The notes beneath the pieces were generated by a model, which saw only the letters and a list, made by a program, of their open reading frames with translations, was not told the DNA's origin and made no database searches. The translations under genes and the position numbers were made by a program. From NCBI GenBank assembly GCA_036666555.1, contig JAVWVS010000051.1, positions 1 through 5,860 of the forward strand: a DNA stretch of 5,860 nucleotides, given 5' to 3'. Source of the DNA: UMGS1251 sp036666555. Its GTDB lineage: Bacteria > Bacillota > Clostridia > Lachnospirales > Lachnospiraceae. The first letter of the stretch is position 1. Each line of letters starts with the position of its first letter. Of the stretch, positions 5,158 to 5,860 are shown piece by piece.

Positions 5158-5775
5158 GTGCGGAAATCAAAAGAATATGGATACATAAGGGTGTCAGCGA
5201 AAGATCAGAATACGGATAGACAGGAAATTGCGATGCGGGAACTAAACATTCCGAAGCTTAAGCTGTATACAGACAAGCAATCAGGAAAAGATTTTGAGCG
5301 TCCCCAGTATCAAAAATTACTGCGACAGTTGCAAGCGGAAGATGTGGTTTATATAAAATCCATTGACCGTTTGGGACGAAATTATGATGAAATCATAGAA
5401 CAATGGAGGATTATTACGAAGAAAAAAATGGCGGATATTGTCGTGCTTGATTTTCCACTTTTGGATACAAGAGAAAAAGGGAAAGATTTGACTGGTAGAT
5501 TTGTTGCGGATCTAGTATTACAAATTCTGTCTTATGTGGCACAAACAGAGAGAGATAATATTCATCAACGACAAAAAGAAGGAATTGCGGCGGCAAAAGC
5601 CAGAGGTGTCAACATGGGGCGTCCAAAAAAAGAAATTCCGGAAGATTTTTTGATGATAAAAAAAGAATGGGAAAATAAAAAAATCAGTCAAAATGAGGCG
5701 GCACGTAGATTAGGAGTAGATAAAGGAACTTTTCGAAAATGGGCACAAATAAAAAATGGAAAAATCTGTGTTTGA
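5158..5775 (+). CDS. Serine recombinase, resolvase/invertase family
   Basis: This is a 205-residue small serine recombinase of the Tn3 resolvase / Hin invertase type. Counted from the GTG at 5158, Arg11 and Ser13 lie in YIRVSAKDQ, and Asp70, Arg71 and Arg74 lie in SIDRLGRN. These reproduce the spacing of the gamma-delta resolvase active site (R8, S10, D67, R68, R71). The long dimerisation helix (about 113-148), the GRPKK linker at 154-158 and a C-terminal helix-turn-helix (about 176-197, SQNEAARRLGVDKGTFRKWA) complete the fold, so the gene looks intact. The start at 5158 is preferred because AAAGGAGG at 5141-5148 is correctly spaced for it; the in-frame GTG at 5128 lies before that site and has none of its own. 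No transposase, terminal repeat or obvious crossover (res/inversion) site is visible in the window. It may belong to a mobile element beyond the right edge, act as a stand-alone invertase, or be a relic. Confidence 0.93.
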   Translation: MRKSKEYGYIRVSAKDQNTDRQEIAMRELNIPKLKLYTDKQSGKDFERPQYQKLLRQLQAEDVVYIKSIDRLGRNYDEIIEQWRIITKKKMADIVVLDFPLLDTREKGKDLTGRFVADLVLQILSYVAQTERDNIHQRQKEGIAAAKARGVNMGRPKKEIPEDFLMIKKEWENKKISQNEAARRLGVDKGTFRKWAQIKNGKICV

Positions 5776-5860
5776 TAGTGTTATATCTTGGAAGTTTTTG
5801 AGATTGGAAAATCCGTGAATGCAGGTTTAAACGACATGAAATCAAAAAAAGGAAAAATAG

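Noticed and set aside
5836..5860. Possible start of a further gene, ATG at 5836 encoding M-K-S-K-K-G-K-I
   Set aside because: Only eight codons are visible before the edge, and the preceding AGGT is a weak ribosome binding site; there is not enough to call a gene.
1..5860. CRISPR array, tRNA, rRNA or insertion sequence
   Set aside because: No spaced identical repeats of CRISPR type, no cloverleaf or rRNA-like segment, and no transposase or terminal inverted repeats were seen on either strand.

Overview
The window looks like the chromosome of an anaerobic Gram-positive bacterium of the Clostridia, most likely a gut Lachnospiraceae-type organism. This is inferred from the AT-rich DNA, the strong AGGAGG-type ribosome binding sites, a sortase-anchored surface protein with Listeria-Bacteroides (InlB B-type) repeats, and a Ni-CODH-family operon. 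No marker gene fixes the genus.

Layout, all on the + strand. (1) Positions 3-620 hold the C-terminal end of a cell-wall-anchored surface protein with a SPVTG sorting signal, followed by a long hairpin. (2) Positions 621-1001 are an AT-rich intergenic region of about 380 bases with candidate promoters and no convincing gene. (3) Positions 1002-5035 are a four-gene block: an Rrf2-family regulator with three C-terminal cysteines, a CooS/CODH-family protein, a CooF-like ferredoxin with four [4Fe-4S] motifs, and an FAD/NAD(P)-dependent oxidoreductase. The last three genes are tightly spaced and end at a strong intrinsic terminator at 5069-5111. (4) Positions 5158-5775 encode a small serine resolvase/invertase. 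The final 85 bases hold nothing convincing.

The operon architecture (CooS, CooF, FNOR) would normally be read as a CO dehydrogenase passing electrons through a ferredoxin to NAD(P). The CooS protein does not fit that reading well. It keeps the B- and D-cluster cysteines and all six C-cluster ligands. Compared from memory with Carboxydothermus CODH-II, it has lost the acid/base machinery: His93, His96 and His99 become Tyr91, Ile94 and Asn97, Lys563 becomes Gln556, and the pocket residue Ile567 becomes Asp560. It also has Trp552 and Glu554 where hybrid cluster protein (Hcp) has the W-Y-E motif containing a cluster-ligand glutamate, plus an extra N-terminal CxxCxxC. The promoter regions of the regulator and of cooS share the 10-mer AGTACAGTAT, in cooS as half of an imperfect 25-bp palindrome that overlaps the putative -10.

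My working hypothesis is a self-contained, Rrf2-controlled redox or nitrosative-stress module. It would resemble NsrR/Hcp/Hcr in logic but be built on a CODH scaffold, with NAD(P)H electrons flowing through the flavoprotein and ferredoxin to a non-canonical cluster. This is inference. The alternative is a divergent but genuine CO dehydrogenase.
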